Shown piece by piece: positions 62,600 to 64,000 of a DNA stretch of 64,000 nt (position 1 is the first letter of the stretch; each line of letters starts with the position of its first letter). The DNA comes from Mesorhizobium sp. WSM4904. Lineage in GTDB: Bacteria; Pseudomonadota; Alphaproteobacteria; Rhizobiales; Rhizobiaceae. Where the stretch lies: NCBI RefSeq assembly GCF_029674545.1, contig NZ_CP121354.1, forward strand, positions 2,737,001-2,801,000, written 5' to 3'. Below the pieces are notes generated by a model. It saw only the letters and a program-made list of their open reading frames with translations. It was not told the DNA's origin and searched no databases. A program made the position numbers and the translations under genes.

Positions 62600-62662
62600 C
62601 GCCAAACCGCTGGCTCTCCAGGGTTTTTCGGAAAAGCCGGCGCAGTTTTCCAGGAATCGCCT
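62600..62662. repeat. Degenerate copy of the AGAGCAATTCC-type repeat
   Basis: The plus strand shows CCGGCGCAGTTTTCCAGGAATCGCC at its right end, an imperfect reverse copy of the family, next to the stop of the Lrp gene. Unlike the other copies its TAG is not the stop codon (TGA at 62666-62668). Confidence 0.45.
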
Positions 62663-62665
62663 TCG

Positions 62666-64000
<1,335 letters not shown>

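Noticed and set aside
62578..62620. A tRNA T-arm-like GATTCGAAC stretch
   Set aside because: There is no acceptor stem, anticodon arm or CCA end around it; it lies in a degenerate repeat.

Overview
The window looks like chromosomal DNA of an alphaproteobacterium of the order Hyphomicrobiales, most likely Mesorhizobium or a close relative. The GC content is high and G or C dominates third codon positions. There are several GTG and TTG starts. Several gene orders look typical of this group: lgt with midA, pgeF and an M24-fold gene; MarR, OmpR regulator and EnvZ-like kinase; Lrp and trxB. The intergenic spaces carry several families of palindromic repeats of a rhizobial kind. I saw no rRNA, tRNA, CRISPR array, transposase or phage module. 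The species call is inference from these traits.

Region by region. 1-8.8 kb: an MFS efflux gene cut by the window edge with a divergent AraC regulator, prs, then the leftward run lgt, midA, pgeF, M24-fold gene and lipoprotein. Rightward genes follow for a UbiK-like factor, a YbjN protein and a tRNA-binding-domain protein. 8.8-20.9 kb: a glycosyltransferase, an envelope two-component system headed by a MarR gene with a clear palindromic operator, ilvE, a Gly-rich membrane protein followed by three tandem terminators, a metallo-beta-lactamase-fold hydrolase, two cold-shock genes, a lipoprotein with two Kazal domains and a TPR-sulfotransferase. 21-32.4 kb: an ABC-F ATPase, a UvrB with long tails, several small secreted proteins, a CapA-like protein and a lipid kinase. 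An 830-base stretch without a convincing gene lies just before the lipid kinase.

32.4-43 kb: a tightly coupled three-gene catabolic operon (GMC oxidoreductase, enolase-superfamily enzyme, beta-hydroxyacid dehydrogenase), a thioesterase, an HxlR/FMN-reductase pair, an avidin-like protein, and a MacAB-like exporter with a divergent TetR gene and a perfect operator palindrome. 43-56 kb: a 1598-residue autotransporter, a CorC/TlyC-like membrane protein, a LysR/MDR pair, an LssY-domain protein, two extensin-like proteins and a TPR protein. 56-64 kb: greA, a complete heptose supply and transfer cluster for lipopolysaccharide core (waaC, waaF, hldD leftward; hldE, gmhA, gmhB rightward), an Lrp regulator and the start of trxB.

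Most genes are ordinary housekeeping or cell-envelope functions. The most unusual patterns are: one repeat family whose first three bases are the TAG stop codon of three separate genes; the triple 37-base terminator array; a four-copy short motif in the UvrB tail; the avidin-like and double-Kazal proteins; the M24-fold protein that seems to have lost its metal ligands; and the 830-base gap that ends in a minus-strand terminator-like hairpin.
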